Part shown: piece after piece, positions 62,801-64,000 of the stretch | Numbering within the stretch: position 1 is the stretch's first letter | Layout of the letters: the number at the start of each line of letters is the position of its first letter | Source of the DNA: Diacronema lutheri | Lineage: Eukaryota > Haptophyta > Pavlovophyceae > Pavlovales > Pavlovaceae | DNA: 64,000 nucleotides | NCBI GenBank assembly: GCA_019448385.1 | Contig: JAGTXO010000071.1 | Coordinates: forward strand, 62,001 to 126,000 | Reading direction: 5' to 3' | Program-made: the position numbers and the translations under genes | The notes under the pieces: model-generated | Told to the model about the DNA's origin: nothing | What the model saw: only the letters and a program-made list of their open reading frames with translations | Database searches by the model: none

Positions 62801-64000
62801 GTCGGCCGCGCGCGACGCGCAGCGCGGCGTCGCGGGATTCGACGCGGCCGCGCACGCGCACGCGCGCGACGGCAGGCGGGCGGCACGGCGGATGCGCGAG
62901 CAGGAGGGGGCGGTGCACAGGGCCTTCCGCATGTCCCTCTGGCGCGACGCGACGTTTGTCGAGTTCGTTGAGAAGCTGCGCCCCGACGGCGGCGCGCAGC
63001 TGCTCGCGCGCGAGCCCACGCGGCGCGCGGCGGCGGTGCTGTGCGAGCTCGCGCGCGGCCGCGACGGCGCGAGCGGCGCGGCCGGGCTGCTGCACGAGAT
63101 GAGAGCCGCCGATGCGCGCGCGCGCGAGGCCGCCAAAGCGGCGGAGGCAGCGCGGCTTGCGCACGGGACGCTGCGCATCGTGGCAACCGTGGCGCTGGGC
63201 GGTGCGGTCTTCGCCGGCATGTCAGCGCTGGTCGTTGCTTGCGCGGCGCGCACGGCGACCGGTGCGCTTTTTGGGGCCCGCCGCCCGCGGGCGGCCGCGC
63301 GCGGAGCCGACGACGCGCTCGGCACGCTGCAGCGCGCCAAGCCGCCGCCCGCCGACAAGGGCAAGCGCAGGCGCGCCAGAGCCAACGACGACCCCGTCGA
63401 CGCGGCGCGCAAGGCCGTGGGCAAGGCGGAGGGCAACTGCCGCAAGGCAGCCCGCCGGCTGCACCTCGCTGCACTGGGCGAGGAGGAGGCGCAGCAGCGC
63501 GTGCTCGACGCCGAGGCGGCGGAGCAGCTGGCGCGCTCGCGCGAGCCGGCCGGCGGCTGGGTAGGCAGCGCGCGCGCGCGCGCGCGCGCGCGCCCCGCCG
63601 CGCGCGCGCCCGTCGATTGGCGTGCGCGCAGCGCAGAACGGCGCGCCAGCTCCGTCACCTGCGCGCCGCCGCGCCCGTGCCCCTCGCGCGCAGGGGCGCC
63701 CTGCGGACCTGCGGCTGCAACAGGCGCACTTTGGCATGCGCGAAGATGCCGACGCGGATGTGCGCCGCGCGCACGAGGCGCTGCGCCGGGCGAGACAGGG
63801 TGTGGCGTGCGCCAAGGCCAGCGTGCGGCAGATGGAGGCGGCGTTGCTCAACGCGACGCGCTGCGCCACCGCGGTGCTCGCGCCGCGTGGCGTGCCGGAG
63901 GGTGACGAGCAGGCCGCGGCGAGAGAGCAGGCGGCGCTGGACCGGGAGGCGCCGCCGGCCGCGCAACGCGCGGCGCCGACGGCGCGCTCGCCCTCGGAGC
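59886..64000 (+). CDS. Large element protein with Ulp1/C48-like protease and nuclease-like regions (partial)
   Basis: ATG at 59886 (MEDSVKDALPGG). Exon 1 runs to 63560; a GTAGGC donor and a GCGCAG acceptor bound a 133-nt intron (63561-63693), and exon 2 stays open to the window end. Near the N-terminus: SSGLVHWTAAYLL (His), ALLADSRTLG (Asp) and PPQSGAACCFAAA (Gln/Cys), the order and spacing of a C48 cysteine protease. About residues 480-650 read like a PD-(D/E)xK nuclease: SGVENQPRAVRAA, GSADAVFCW and VIGEVTTVHF, where Asp and Glu are kept but the Lys is Thr; YqaJ kinship is possible. Then low-complexity Ala/Gly, a membrane-like helix (IVATVALGGAVFAGMSALVV) and a coiled coil. Intron size and phase resemble those of the giant gene in copy 1, and it occupies the same place after the shared block. 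Its end is outside the window. Confidence 0.6.

Overview
The window is very GC-rich eukaryotic nuclear DNA: spliced genes, long microsatellites and homopolymers, and no bacterial operon structure. A fucoxanthin chlorophyll a/c-type light-harvesting protein (32414-33034), a plastid fibrillin-like protein and a heat-shock factor point to a chlorophyll a/c alga. A haptophyte is most likely; a pelagophyte or another chromist alga is possible. Introns are short (about 80-500 nt), and several use a GC donor instead of GT.

Host genes. A heat-shock factor with five exons lies at 927-4891, followed by a possible zinc-ribbon gene (5286-5855). The block 29039-48015 is densely packed host sequence: a fibrillin/PAP-like gene, a zeta-type P-loop kinase in four exons, a small membrane protein (minus), an FCP light-harvesting gene (minus), a gene joining a McrB-N/DUF3578 domain to an SGF29-like tudor domain (minus), a CHD-type chromatin remodeller in eight exons (minus), and, divergent from it across about 120 bp, a type II membrane protein with fibronectin III-like domains. 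Nearly every CHD intron holds a minisatellite or a C-tract.

Mobile DNA. Two direct copies of one large element flank this host block. Copy 1 starts near 6607 and runs at least to 28622. Copy 2 starts near 48126. Their first 11.3 kb (6607-17904 and 48126-59505) are almost identical, with about seven substitutions seen by eye plus homopolymer length changes, so they are very recent. This shared block carries a coiled-coil/acidic protein (minus), an 870-bp nested palindrome, a one-TM protein (minus), an ORF joining an ssDNA-binding-like domain to a Helitron/PIF1-type helicase, a USP-type ubiquitin protease, and a membrane protein (minus) that ends on the stop codon of the protease gene.

After the shared block the copies differ. 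Copy 1 continues into one giant gene (17825-28622, about 3,555 aa, one intron). It encodes a YqaJ-type exonuclease, a chromodomain and, at its C-terminus, a Fanzor1/TnpB-type RNA-guided nuclease with all three RuvC acidic residues and a Cys zinc finger. Copy 2 breaks inside the alanine-repeat start of that gene and is followed by a different large ORF (59886 to the window end) with a Ulp1/C48-like protease signature and a nuclease-like region. The element thus looks modular: a replication and ubiquitin-protease block joined to exchangeable large effector genes. I see no capsid, packaging ATPase, DNA polymerase B, Rep or integrase. The Fanzor-exonuclease-chromodomain fusion inside this element is the best candidate here for an undescribed system.
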